Of a stretch of DNA of 64,000 bases, positions 11,293 to 23,700 are shown one piece after another. The DNA comes from Takakia lepidozioides. Taxonomy: Eukaryota > Streptophyta > Takakiopsida > Takakiales > Takakiaceae. A model generated the notes under the pieces. It was not told where the DNA came from. It made no database searches and was given only the letters and a program-made list of their open reading frames with translations. Position 1 is the stretch's first letter, and each line of letters begins with the position of its first letter. Made by a program: the position numbers and the translations under genes. The stretch is from positions 49,621,241 to 49,685,240 of the forward strand of contig CM060731.1 of the NCBI GenBank assembly GCA_030704615.1, written 5' to 3'.

Positions 11293-14200
11293 GTGTTCTC
11301 CATTGGAAGGATGAAGATATGGTTAGTTTTTACTAAGTAGCCCAATTTGTGAGTAAATTATAGGTTTGCACCTTCACTTAGGGTGAATGTGATCCTGGGT
11401 TCAATCCTTCAACTTGTGCTTTCATCTTCATGGGCTTTGTAAATCTGTTGGACGTCCACCGCACATGTCTCTCAAATCGACAGTTAAGATGGCCATTCAT
11501 CTTGAGGGCTGCGTGGTAGGGTGGCAACAAAGGGAAGGACAAGTGACTGGACGACTGGACCCACCAAGATGGGCAGGCCATCACATCTTTTTTGTCCTTA
11601 CTTAAACATGGCAAGTCGAACTTACCTAACAATCTGGGCTCCACAAATGACAAAATAGCTGCCAGTGGGTTGATAAGAGTGCCACATAGGTGATTTTGGG
11701 TTCAATCCTTCTACCTTAACGGATCTGGTATAATCGTATAATCGCATAACACCTTCCCTTGGTCCCATGACATGGCCAGGGAAAGAAGATCAGAATGGCC
11801 TTGTGTGCACCCAGAGCCCTATGACCAATCGCAGCTTTTGGGGGGTTCTATCAAACAATTTTTTGCCAAATGGCAATAATGGACAGTCTTGGGACCAGCA
11901 GCATATGGTCATAGGCACTGACAGAAGCGTTGATGGGGTGTTCAGTCATAGACGCCTGTTCGGTCATAGGCCAACTTACCCTAGTGTTGTTTCAATTTGT
12001 TTATATATTTCTGTGTTTTGGCAGATTGTCGATTGTCACTTAGGGCGTAGACACACGGGCGGCAATTGAGATGAATCGGAGATGACCATTGGCCGAGGGG
12101 AAACCACTAACACATGAGAGGAAGCACGTTCTGCCGGAAGCTGATGTGTCTATTGACGTGGACGGTTTTGGAAACCGCAACACCCAACCACCACACCATG
12201 CATCTATAATCAAATCAATCAATCGTATCAATGTATCGATCTATCTCAAAGTTTGTCTATCAATCCTCAAGTTGTGATCTACTCTGAAACTCCTCCTTGT
12301 ATAGGCAGTCCGGCTGCTCCTTCAGTGCAATCTGCAATACCCATAAATATCCACCCATATATATATATCAATCTGGAAAAAGAGTCCAACAGAGGGTTAA
12401 CACCGCTCCTTCCATCTATATCAATACCAATATAGTGTCACGGGACCTCGAATATATCATCTTGGTTACCTTAAACAGTGCTTAACCAATTAAGATAACT
12501 GGATTTGTCAATCCACAAGCCATCAACAGCCTTGCCCAGTATATCATTGGTCAAATCAATCCATGGTCAATTTAAGCGCCACCCAACTGGGATAAAGCAC
12601 TAAATTAAGCACCATCCATCTTTAGCACTGCTAAGTTAATATCTTGGTCTAAAACCGTTATATCCAACTGGTGAAGATAGAGGTACATGATACATCCTCT
12701 TTGCTCACTTGGAAGCAGTCTTCTGTATGCAGCAGGTACATACTATGTTCAATCGTGAGGATCCAGCCTGCAAAAGGCCGGCCTCGGTCCCCCAATTGTT
12801 AGGCATGAGTAGCATTTCTGGTCAAGATGTGAGTAGACTGCTCTGCAAAGGTCTTCCTGGAGGTGCAGATTGTATGTACCCTATACTCTTTCTGCAGCAG
12901 GAATAAACATCTTCAATAGTTGAGGATTACGACCATAGAGAACCCATTCCTGAGCATATTGGCAAAGGCGAGGAGGTTGAAAGACATGAGGGAACTGCTG
13001 CCTGGCGGACCGGGACTTGAACATAGAAGAAGCCAGGCTTTCCATCGAGCAACTCAGCAGTGACATGTAAGCCCGAGGCAATCAGATGTAGAGAGGAGGT
13101 TGGGTCTCTCCACCCAGATGTACTAAGGTGGTTTCTGCAGGTCTCCATTTTGCACGAGTCATGCAGGAGCTCAGCATTGGGTCGGCTGTTGAGACTGCAG
13201 CGAAGAGTAAATTAGCAATGGAGGAGAGCTGCAGGAGTTCAGTCACCTTCTCTTGAAGGTTTGCCTCTACGAGTTACCAAGATTAAGTACTCGCTCTCTT
13301 GCAAACCATTATGACTCACACGTCTATGACAAGTCAATGCCCTTGGGGCTGCTCTATCCTAATTAAGCTACTTCCATAGCACCAAGCATAGCACATGAAT
13401 TTCAGTTACCTGAAGAATGTGGCTGAACTATCATTGATCTAGGAAGAAGGTACTTGAGGGCAGTCAATTGGCATTCTAAGAAGATCTAAAGAGCCCATCC
13501 CTGGAAGTTGTGCCCAAGCTGTAAGAAGATTGTGTCAAATCCCTAGCTCGATAAGAGAGTTTTGGTTTGGGGAAGTCAACGACATGGTAAAGGCCCATAA
13601 ACTTTACATGCCAAAAGCTGCCCAATTATATCGGCATGAACCCATATTGCTAATGGCAAATCATTTCAGTTCGCTCTAGCCTTGAGCTAGAAAGAGCGAT
13701 CAAGTTGAGATAAGCTCAGATTTTCTAAGATATTCCAGTTTCTCCATAAACACTTGGGAGTAACAATTTGATGAGAGGCCATCAATAAACAACTGGTATA
13801 ACAAATTGGACTAAATGAAACTGGTGGTAGCTCACAGCCAAAGTTCTTCCTCCCCCATGATCCTCTTCGACAAGTTCACAAATTAGCTTGGTGACAATGT
13901 GGACACCTAAGGCTTAAATTAGAGAAAGTCAAGTGATACTCCCTGGTGCTTGTAGACGGTTTTGCAGGCCTCCAGCAAAAGCTGAGTGGACATCTGTTGG
14001 GGGTGGGAGACGGGCACAACGGTGGTCAAGCGCACAACATGGTAAATACAATGCCTAGTTACAAATTACAGAGGTTTCCAGCCCACGTGTTACTATACAG
14101 CTAAAGAGCTCCAGCATTTTACCGAGTCCCTTATTTTGGACACGAGGAATTTTACTCTTGATTGAGTCTACAGCTGGTCACTGCGCCATCTATATTGAGG

Positions 14201-15119
14201 CGATTGTATCAGCTGTTTTTATTCAAAGATCTTTAGATGTGGAAGGCAGGCACAGCAAAGGGGCTCTACTGGCATCATCATAGACAACTCTATTATGAAC
14301 TCATGTCAGACTCTGTGGAAGACATTGATGGTGCTGAGCGGGGACGAGTGTTGCTAATGGTGAGAATATCACATGAAGCGCCCCATCCCCAGGCACTCAG
14401 TTATGTTGGAGAAAGTTGAAGTTTGTAGATTCCTCGCCTTGAGCCGGCCAGTGCCAGTACGTTGTTGGAGAAAATTAATGTTGTTGAACTATGATTTCAT
14501 ACATGTTTCATACTTTGTTTTACTTGATGCCAAAGCAGGTGCAATCCATGTGAAGACCAGTTTGTGATAACGGATCAGGGGAGAGGCAAAACAAGCCACA
14601 GCTGCCATAGGCAGCCAAGATCGATCGATCGATCGTGCCTCCGAGACACCCTGACAGACATAGCACAAAGACAAACAGGCTTTCATCCTGACGACTGACA
14701 CCCTTTTTCATTCGTTGCACAATCTTGTCATCCAAGCACTGCAGGGTGTCAATGAATGGAGGTATAGGTAGTCTTAGGCATTATCAATGTAACATATGAC
14801 AGGCATTGAAGAGCGTGGTCCCTTATATGTGAGTGGATAAATTGTATGATATGCGATTGATTTGTGGTCATAATCACGCAGTTTGGCACATCCATAAACT
14901 TATTATGTCCAGATCAGAAACCAGATGGTTCTCACTCATCAATGCTGGTACCTACCAAGGCCGACTCCCTGACCAAACTATCCCTCACTGGATACTTCCG
15001 TGTACTTATCATCACTCACCCTGTACCTGTCCCTCTTGGCTTTACCCGGATATCCTACTTGTCCAAGGCTTACCCATCAATGCCCCCTACCTACTTCCCC
15101 GTCCCCAAAATTAACCATT
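11293..15119. other. 3.8 kb with no recognised gene
   Basis: No convincing coding region on either strand. Two tRNA B-box-like words GGGTTCAATCC occur at 11397 and 11698, each in a short similar context, which may be degenerate SINE traces. GATCGATCGATCGATCG occurs near 14620. Short open frames here have no composition or similarity that I can use. Confidence 0.5.
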
Positions 15120-15242
15120 GACTTCGTTGAATTCACATACTGTAATGACCGATACCCAACCCCCTCCATTCTAGAGAAACGACAAAAATATGCCCACCTT
15201 ATCCTCGCCATCCGCCAATGTGGGTGGCGCACGAGGCCGCTC
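15120..15242 (+). pseudogene. short reverse-transcriptase-like remnant
   Basis: About 41 codons read FVEFTYCNDRYPTPSILEK followed by RQKYAHLILAIRQCGWRT. The pattern of an E-(F/I)-(T/A)-(Y/F)-C motif, a K-x2-KYA helix and then x-GW resembles the C-terminal part of some non-LTR or related reverse transcriptase proteins. It runs directly into the decayed chromovirus copy. Short and uncertain. Confidence 0.3.
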
Positions 15243-18200
15243 AAGAACGTTAGGAATCTGGGGAGTCGGAGCCCGAGGACCTCCCGGAGGCTCCGGCAGA
15301 CCAATAGATGTCTCCCATGCCAGCAGCCTTTGGGAAGGGTTATTGGCGCAGTTTGGCGGGACGTTGAAAGACGTGTTGAAGGCGGCCAATGCCACTTCCA
15401 CTAAGGCAAAGTTTAAGGTGAAGCCTAAGGAACCCGACACCTTTGAGGGCGTCCAAAATCAGAAGGCACTCAACACCTGGCTCTTGGAGCTAGAGCAGTA
15501 CTTCCAGGCGGCCAAGTTGAGTGACGAGGATTGGGTGGAAGTGGCTCCCACCTATTTGAGGGGCTAAATGGTGGCAGAAACGCCTTCATGACCAAGGTCC
15601 AAACCCGGAAACCTTGAACTGGAGTGGGTTCAAGGAACTTATGAAAAGACAGTTTGTGCCCCCCAATGCGTCCTGGCTCGCCCGGGACAAGATGAGGAAT
15701 TTGAAGCAAACGGATGACATTCGGGGATATGTTCAGGCTTTCAATGTGCTATTGCTCAAAGTCGCGGACATGGCAGAACCAAAAATGGTCTTCAACTTTG
15801 TGGCGGGACTGGCCCCATGGGCAAGGCGGAAGTTGGAGGAGAAGCCACCTAAGACTTTGAATGAGACAATTGAAAGGGGTGAATGTTTCTCGGATGTTCC
15901 TAGGGGCGAAAGGCAAGGCCGTACGGAGCTAAACCACAAGAAGACCTGGCGGGAGGGTGACTCCTTTCGACCGGAAAAGAAGTGGGATAGGCCACGCGAC
16001 AACAATGGCACGTGGAAATCAAAGGGAGGTCCTTCTCACGTCAAAGCAGCACCCGGTGCTCCGAAAGGAAAATCAGGTGCGACGGCTTATGGCGGACAGA
16101 AGGCGACCTTCGATGGAGTATGTTTTAATTGTGGGGAGCCCGGGCACATGGCTAAGAAGTGCACGAAACCCCGACAATTGAACATGACTCGGGCTTCCAC
16201 AGAGTTGTCCGAAGAGTCCATCAGCCGCTTGGTGGAGGCGGTGGTCGCCAAGACTTGCAAGGTAGGCAACTACTCTTGTGAGTTGTATTAGGAAACTGGC
16301 GCCTTGCGTAAAGGGAGTCAATTAATATTCGTGAGTGGGATAATTTCTGGAACTAACGTGTCATTGTTGGTGGACACAGGAGTGTCGCACTCCTTCATGA
16401 CACCGGCAATGGCACGAAAGCTGGGGCTCCCAACAAGTGATGTGGGGGCCTCAATTGAAGTACATTCTGCCAAATGAGAACCACAACTGGTGACGAGGTT
16501 GGCATTCGATGTTCCTCTTCAGCTGAGGAGTTGGGAGGGACATGGGAACTTCACCATATGCGAGATCGGTGGAGTGGATCTCATTTTGGGGATGACCTTT
16601 TTGAGCAAATCAGGAGCGGTCATAGATGGCCGCAAGAGAATAGTCACGCTACCATGTGGGAATGGTGGCGAAGTTTTACGAGTTTCGGAAACACCCAACC
16701 CAATGGGAGGGCGAATAAATCTACTGTCAGCAAAGGAGTGGGTCGTGGAGGAGCCACACGAGCCCCAATTTTTGCTTTACATAAGACAAGTGAAGGGAGG
16801 AGGCGATAGGGAGACGAACCCAGATTGGATCAAAGGGATTTTGGAGAAATACCAGGATGTGATGCCGGAGGATATACCAAGCAGCTTGCCACCGCGAAGA
16901 GGAGTTGACCACAAGATTGAGGTGATACCGGGATTGGAGCCGCCTGCCAAGGCGCGCCCTACCGGTTGAGCCATAGAGAGTTGGTCGAGCTGAAGACTCA
17001 GCTCAAGGATCTAATGTCAAAAGGGTACATCCGGCCGAGTAAGTCATCTTACGAAGCCCCGGTGCTATTCGTAGACAAGAAGGATGGGACACTGCGGATA
17101 TTTGTCGATTATAGGGCTCTGAATAAGGTGACTATCAAGAACCGGTACCTTTTGCCAAGGATCGACGACCTCTTCGATCGGTTGGCAAGAGCGAAGTATT
17201 TCAGCCGGATCGACTTGCGCTCGGGCTACCATCAAATCCGAGTGGCAGAAGGAGATGAGGAGAAGACCGCGTGCAGGACAAGATATGGTTCGTATGAGTT
17301 CTTGGTGATGCCTTTTGGGCTCACCAATGCATGCCCGCAACCTTTAGCACGCTAATGAACAGCCTTTTCCAGGAGTGGTTGGATGACTTTGTGATCGTGT
17401 ACATTGACGACATCTTGGTGTACTCGAAAACAAAGGAAGAGCACCTGGAGCACCTCAAAGGGGTGTTCCAGAAATTGCGGGAAGGGAAGTTGTATGCCAA
17501 AGCTTCAAAGTGCGAATTCGGGGTCACAAAAGTGGAGTTCCTGGGGCATGCGATTACACAGGATGGGATCAAAATGGATGACAGAAAGGTGAGGGCGATC
17601 TTGGACTGGGAGCCTCCGACTTTGGTCCCGGGAGATTTTCAACACAGTCACTGTGATCTTAAAGATCATCTTTTGAATCTGTATCTTAACTCCTCTTATC
17701 AAACCCAATGGCTGAACACTGCGATCCTTCCTAGGACTCGCCTCCATTTACCGGAAGTATGTGAGAAATTTCGCCAAGATCGCAGGGCCACTGTCAGACC
17801 TTCTGTGTAAATCCAAAGTCTGGGTATGGAACACCTTTTGTGGCCAAGCTTTTGCCGAGTTGAAGCAGCGCATGGCGGAAGCTCCAGTCCTAAAAATCCC
17901 GAAGTTCAACCGTCCATTTGAGATTCATACGGATGCGTCCAACTTCACGATTGGAGGTGTACTCATGCAGGATGGACGTCCAGTGGCTTACGAAAGTAAG
18001 AAACTGAATGAAGTGGAGCGACGGTGGCCTACGCACGAGAAAGAAATGAAGGCGGTGGTGCATTGCATTGAGCTTTGGCGCCACTATATTGGTTCCAACC
18101 CGGTGAAGGTGATCACGGACAATGTCACGGTGAAGTATTTTGCCACGCAGTCTAAGTTGTCCCCAAAACAACTTAGATGGCAAGATACTTTGGCAGTGTT

Positions 18201-18488
18201 TGACGTGGATATCCAGTACAAACTGGGACGGGATAATTTGGTGGCCGATGCTTTAAGTAGAAAGCAGCAGCTCATGTTGGTGTACATGGGCGAGATGACG
18301 CTCCAAAAGAAGATCCGGAAGGCTTACCGGAAGGATGAGATGGCAATGTCCGTGATGCGGGACTTGAGGATGGGGGTTAAATCGCAGTTCCACTTGCAAA
18401 ATGGAGTGCTCCGGTACAAGCAAAAGCGTCTCTACGTGTCAAAGGGAGGGATCAGAGATAGTCTCTTGAAAGAATGCCAGGATGGCCC
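15233..18488 (+). pseudogene. decayed chromovirus gag-pol copy
   Basis: This copy is about 90% or more similar by eye to 58084-61280 of the intact-looking chromovirus further right. It covers gag, the zinc knuckle (CFNCGEPGHMAKKC, near 16123), protease, RT (YIDD near 17400), RNase H and the start of the spacer before integrase. Both ends are cut: gag is missing its N-terminus and integrase-chromodomain is missing. Damage includes a 9-bp deletion making a stop near 15566, TAG at about 16289, TGA near 16476, DTG changed to DTGVS context near 16376, a 2-bp insertion near 16954, a scrambled segment near 17330 and an ~83-bp foreign patch at 17635-17717. It is a non-autonomous fossil. Confidence 0.9.
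17635..17717 (-). repeat. filler patch copied from Tat-like protease region
   Basis: At the point where the related element reads CCCGGGAGTGCGATCC (60500), this copy has about 83 extra bases. They match the reverse complement of 4609-4691 in the Tat-like protease region closely. In translation the minus strand reads SVQPLGLIRGVKIQIQKMIF against SVQPLGLIRRVKIQIQKMIF in that element. Confidence 0.85.
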
Positions 18489-18707
18489 TGTCGTGCGCAT
18501 ACATATCGCTACACAACTACATCGATGTCCAAAACCACACAACATATGTGCACACCAAACACTAGTCTATCACTAGTGCACCACTAGGCTGCCACTATAC
18601 AACCACTAGTCACCACTAGTGCAGCCACTAGTCCAACCACTAGGCTGCCACTAGCCACCACTAGTGCAGCCACTAGTTCATCACTAGGTTGCCACTAGTC
18701 CACCACA
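18489..18707 (-). repeat. LTR-like repeat, copy 1
   Basis: 219 bp, bounded by TGTCGTGCGC and CCACCACA on the plus strand, and homologous to 19029-19327. It is mostly made of CCACTAG(T/G) words every 10-12 bases. It abuts the truncated chromovirus copy. Confidence 0.6.
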
Positions 18708-19028
18708 ATAGATAAGGAAATGAATGATACAAGCACACAAGCTCTCTCAAACTCACATACTTGTACATGAAAACATCATTCATATATTAAGTCGAGCCAA
18801 ATGCACCCCACGCCATGGGGAATCCACACTACGGCGCCATAGCTAGATGCGGTGAGGCTCAACTCGAGAAAGATGAACCCACCGCAATCTGCCGTGAAGA
18901 TAACAATGTCAGGTGCCCAAACATGTATTGGCCTCTAGATTGACACTTGGGTCAATCCCAAATGTCAGAATATAAAAGCTAGCTATTTCCTAGCTAACTT
19001 CACACTAGTGGTAAAATAACTTGACAGC
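18708..19028. other. spacer between LTR-like repeats
   Basis: 321 bp with no gene. It contains AATATAAAAGC near 18970 (possible TATA on the plus strand). It separates the two copies of the CCACTAG repeat and may be internal to a longer LTR. Confidence 0.4.
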
Positions 19029-19327
19029 TGTCGTGCGCATACATATCGTTACACAACTACATCGCTGTCCAAAACCACACAACATATGTGCACACCAAAC
19101 ACTAGTCTATCACTAGTCCACCACTAGTGCACCACTAGGCTGCCACTAGACAACCATTAGTCACCACTAGTGCAGCCACTAGTCCACCACTAGGCTGCCA
19201 CTAGCCACCACTAGTGTAGCCACTAGTCCAACCACTAGGCTGCCACTAGCCACCACTAATGCAGCCACTAGCCACCACTACTAGTGCAGCCAATAGTTCA
19301 TCACTAGGCTGCCACTTGTCCACCACA
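19029..19327 (-). repeat. 3' LTR-like repeat, copy 2
   Basis: About 299 bp. Read on the minus strand it starts TGTGGTGGAC and ends GCGCACGACA, giving TGT...ACA ends. On the minus strand the sequence just before it is GCTAGGGGGGCGAT, a plausible polypurine tract. The interior is a CCACTAGNNN minisatellite. It lies downstream of the integrase-PHD frame. Confidence 0.5.
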
Positions 19328-19586
19328 ATCGCCCCCCTAGCTGGCGCTTAGGTCCCTCTAAGCCCAGGTAGCCACAAGATGTGATAGTGGCCATAGCCTC
19401 ACAAAGTCCTCCACCGCTGTCCCTACTACACTCAAACTCGATAGATCCAGAGGCCGGATACAAGAGTTGCCCCATCGTTAGTCGCCGTTTTGCAACTTGT
19501 GAACTTGAGCCTAAGATCTTGGGTATTGACTCCTATGAGCTTGGCCTCCCATGTTTGTGAGCTGCCACTAGTCATAGCCACTGCCA
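19328..19586. other. 3' untranslated part of PHD-gypsy element
   Basis: About 260 bp without an ORF between the PHD stop codon and the 3' LTR-like repeat. Confidence 0.4.
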
Positions 19587-20746
19587 CTATCCTAAGCAGT
19601 GTGGACATAACCAATTTCCATCAGGAACCCTTTCAAGAGGTGGTGTCAAGCATCCCATGTGCCAACCTCTTGAGCATCGATCACACACCAACATAGTGGG
19701 GGCACTACGAGCATGCCCACATAGCATGCAACGCAACCCTGCAGGTACCACTACAAGGTTGGGATCTATCCTCCCATCCACATGTGGAAGGTGACATGGC
19801 GCACAATTGCGCACATGGTCCTTCCATACCATGCCATCTCGACCCTCCAGAATCAACACTCCTGAAGGCAACACCTCCCTAACCCTTAGAATCACACGTC
19901 TTGCTGTGACATCCAAGGTCATAGGCATTGTCTGCTACAGATACACATAGTCCCCAGGGTGAAACGCCGAACACCTGGCCGATATCCCCCTCTACGTATA
20001 GTGGCATACCTCAATGTGTCTCGGTGTTGGGCAATAGCAAGATTCTCAAAAGCCATAGGCATGACTCTCTTGAACAACTCTGCCTGCTGGGCACATGCTT
20101 GTGTCCACACATCCGGATCATCAAGGTTGAGGACTACTGCAGCCTCCCTGCGAATAGATGCAGACAAATCCGGCTCTCGGCCAAAGAGAAGGAAATATGG
20201 TGAGAATGAGGCAAGTGATGCTTGCTTGCTGAACTTGTAGCCCATGGCTAACTAGGGTACCTGAAGATCCCAATCTCCTAGGTGTCCCTTTTGCAAGCCA
20301 TACTTGCGCAAACCCCTCTTCACTGTCTGAACCACTTTCTCTGCCAAGCCATCGGCCTCAGGATGATCCCGAGAAGTGGTACGGTGGTCTATCAAGGCTT
20401 TATCACACAAAGCCTGAAACTCCCCCAAGAACTCTCTCCCTTGGTCCGTGAGTACCTCAGCTGGAGCACCGAATCGGCTAAGCACACGATCCAGGAATGC
20501 ATACGCAACCCTCTCACTAGCCTTGTCAGGCAATGGAACCAACTCAATCCACTTGGAGAAATGCTCCACCATCACCAACACATATCTGTGGTGACGCATC
20601 GTGGGTGTGGATTTTACATGAGCGGTGAGCATAAGCATGAGCAGAGCATAATCCAAGGAATATTCCCAAATTTTGGCCAGCCACCACGCAATTTCCCATT
20701 GCTTTTGAGGTGAAAAATAGGTATGATCGCCATGGTTGTGGCCCAT
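19587..20746 (-). pseudogene. integrase core with C-terminal PHD finger
   Basis: The integrase catalytic core is visible: VLVMVEHFSKWIE (first acidic position), VLTDQGREFLGEF (second Asp) and DHPEADGLAEKVVQ (Glu), with the usual spacing. Then comes the LASFSPYFLLFGREP stretch. After a one-base frameshift near 19975 and a TAG in a LQQT-like context comes a linker and a Cys4-His-Cys3 PHD finger (CMLC, CDRC, GWHMGC, CPHC; about 19590-19735) at the very C-terminus. TAG at 20252-20254 replaces an expected Trp. The chromodomain of chromoviruses sits at the equivalent place, so the PHD finger may play the same chromatin-targeting role; that is inference. The frame is truncated upstream at about 20750. 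Confidence 0.75.
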
Positions 20747-20797
20747 AGACCGCAGATGTGGTTATCGAGATTTGGTTCGGGAGTTGCCGAACCTAAA

Positions 20798-23700
20798 TAG
20801 TCGATACAGACTATATGAGAAAAAAAATTTAATGGATAGGTAGTCGGTGTCGACTATAGGCACTGCAACCTCCATCACGGGTATAGGCGCATAACAAAAA
20901 TGCACGGTAATAGGAAATTTCGTAATAAATAGGATTTTCTTAACATGGTTAAATTCGACAAATTTGACATTCGGAACTTTGTTATTTATTTTCTGTGGAA
21001 TAGTATCCAATGGCCGCTTAAGGAGTAGTCGACAACGACTATAGCCATTGGAGGGAGTGGGAAATGTTTCCGGCAATCATTTTCCTGCTCGTGCATGTAC
21101 AAAAATAGAATACAAATGAGCCAAAGTGATGGCCTTGTCTTGTTAGGGCTACGTTTCTGTTTAACATGTGACATTCCACTTTGTGGAACGACATTCGGTG
21201 ACGTTACCTCCACGATGGTGAGAGGCCATCTTCACACAGGTGAGGACAATCCTCCAACGTAGGAATCAGAAGAAGGTGGAGTGGTTGTGCGGTATGACAA
21301 TGACGAGGGGAGAGGTGCAGAGGAACATGGGAGTGAAAGTGGACACTCGCCTGATGTCAATTTTCAAGCAGTTGGAATTCCTACGGTGGAAGAAGACGTG
21401 CGGAGCAGGCCTGCCTCCCCTCAGCTGGTAAACATCACGGAATATGAAGAAGGGATGGCCAACTGCATTGCCTTCTTAGAATCCAAATTGCCTTGGTGGT
21501 GTGCGTTGGATTCGGAGTCAGAGTCATCCGACGAGAGTGTGGACGAGGAGGAAGCTGGGGAGTATCCTTTACATGGTCTTCAAGAATTGGAGGTTGTTGA
21601 GGAAGAGGACTTCCATTGGAGTGGAGTTTGCATGGACTCTTTTGTCAGTTCTGCTGAACAGGTTATTGTGACCGCGGAAACGAAGGCAATGGACTCATGT
21701 ACTATTTGCCTTCAGTCGGCACAACCGGGAGAAACTATACGCACGCTCACTCTGTGCCTCCACTCCTTCCACAGTGCATGTATTGACAGGTGGGTTCAAG
21801 TGAATGGCACATGCCCCCTGTGTCGGCGTCGATTGTGAGAAACAATGCCGTCTTGCATCTTCATGTTGAATTGTTTTGCCCGGCCTTTTGTTCACGCCTC
21901 ACTGTTGTCTTTAGTGCTCTCATATGTATGTAAGCTTCCCACAGCCATTACAAAATTGATGTTAAAGAGTATGGCTTGGGATTCTCTGGCCTCCTGCTAA
22001 ATAAACATTTCATTTCATTTGTCTCGTTTGTTTCCATTCTCTCCCATGAGATGTTTCCGATTTCCGCCAACTTTCTGAGGTAACAAAGGAGAGCATTAGG
22101 TAGCGGCGAGTACACTTGGAAAAGTTCATTTGCAAGTAATTTGCTTTATGAGTATGTCCGCAAATGACTATATATTTTGGGTATGCCCCCGTAGATACGA
22201 CGTGGACTTCTCTGAGTGACACATTTGCATTGTCAACATCATGCACCCAAGACCCTGTCAACCTCAATAGATGAGGATGATGTATCGCAGTGGAAATGTT
22301 ACAATGTGAACGAATAATTTGGCCGCATATGCACAATGGCGAGGCATACTATTGCGATTTTTGTTTTTATTCCAAGCACCCTGTCGTCCCGGTTGGTGGT
22401 AGTCGGCACCGACTACTATGAGTTGTTCTCAATTTCTGTTGGCGTGGTGGAAATCGGCAACGGCTTTTCGGAAACATGCTATGTAATGAGAAATTCGCCT
22501 ATAGTCGCGACTGTATATTTTCTTACTACATTTTTCCTCGCCCCATGTGGTGGTAATCGGAACCAACTTCAATGTCCTCTTCCTTGTTTTTATTAAATGG
22601 CACTGAGGATAACGATTAACCGTGATGTGACTTTCACACCTTTACTACATGAATAGAGAAACAAGAAAAAGGGAATTAATGTACACCATTTTCATTCTGT
22701 TCCATTGGACGCGGAACGTCATCTACATACTCCATAGCTATATGGTCTAATCCCCCTGGTACAATTGTCCCCAGATGTGGACCCTCTGTTTCCTCAAGAC
22801 CATTCTCTGGGGTTGTAATTCTATCCCCACTGCTCTCCTCCTCACCACTTTCATCAGAGGATTCTTCCTCCGTTGTTGGCTCCTCGCTTCCAGAACCCTC
22901 CTCCGCCTCCCCATCCACATAGGGCTGTACCCGACCGCGTTGCAAAGCCGCCCTTCTTTGCGCTGGCCATCCTGCCATTTGAGACACTCCTGTCCATTGC
23001 TCCTCTGCTTGAGCATTGGCTACTACCGCCGCATAGGGAGGAAGAACGTAGTTTTTTTCCGGAGTGTGTATCTGTGCAAATCGCTCCTCAAGCGTAAGGG
23101 TGTTCTCCAACGCACCTTCCCCACTCCCTGTATGTATTGAGCTTCATGGAATCCCGGTGATGCCCCCACACTGTCGCTTCGCACCATGCGTCTCCGGTTC
23201 ATCGCTACAAAGACGACAAAAGCAATTAGTTGATACACCCCACGAGCCAATATGACGAAAACGAAGACAACTGTCCGTAGTCACTTTCACTTATTTAATG
23301 CATGTACCTGGAAAGTGGTCTTACTCACTCCAAGGATTGGATTTGAATTTGCGAGCCCTTGCGATCATCGTTCATCCATTCGTTATCGCCATGACTGCCT
23401 GTTGCCATTTGCAACGTTGGTTGGGCGCGTTGCAACCCTCCCGGTGTGAAATCGACCACTACCCCTCCTTCCGGTGAACATAACTCCATGAACGTTTGCA
23501 CAAATCGAGGGCTTTTCTCCCGCGCCCCTCGTAGGAACGACCCATCTTGCCGTTTGTGAAGCCTATCCGCTCTCACCATGTTCCAAACGAGGTCTTCAGT
23601 GATCACATCGTGGTCGGTATCGAGCTTGCCACCAAATATCCCGGAAGTTGAAATTCCCCTCCAAGGTCTTGAGAAGGCAGAAGGCGTAGAATATGACAGT

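Noticed and set aside
11397-11708. Two tRNA B-box-like words GGGTTCAATCC as possible tRNA or SINE genes
   Set aside because: No matching A box at the right distance and no cloverleaf could be drawn for either.
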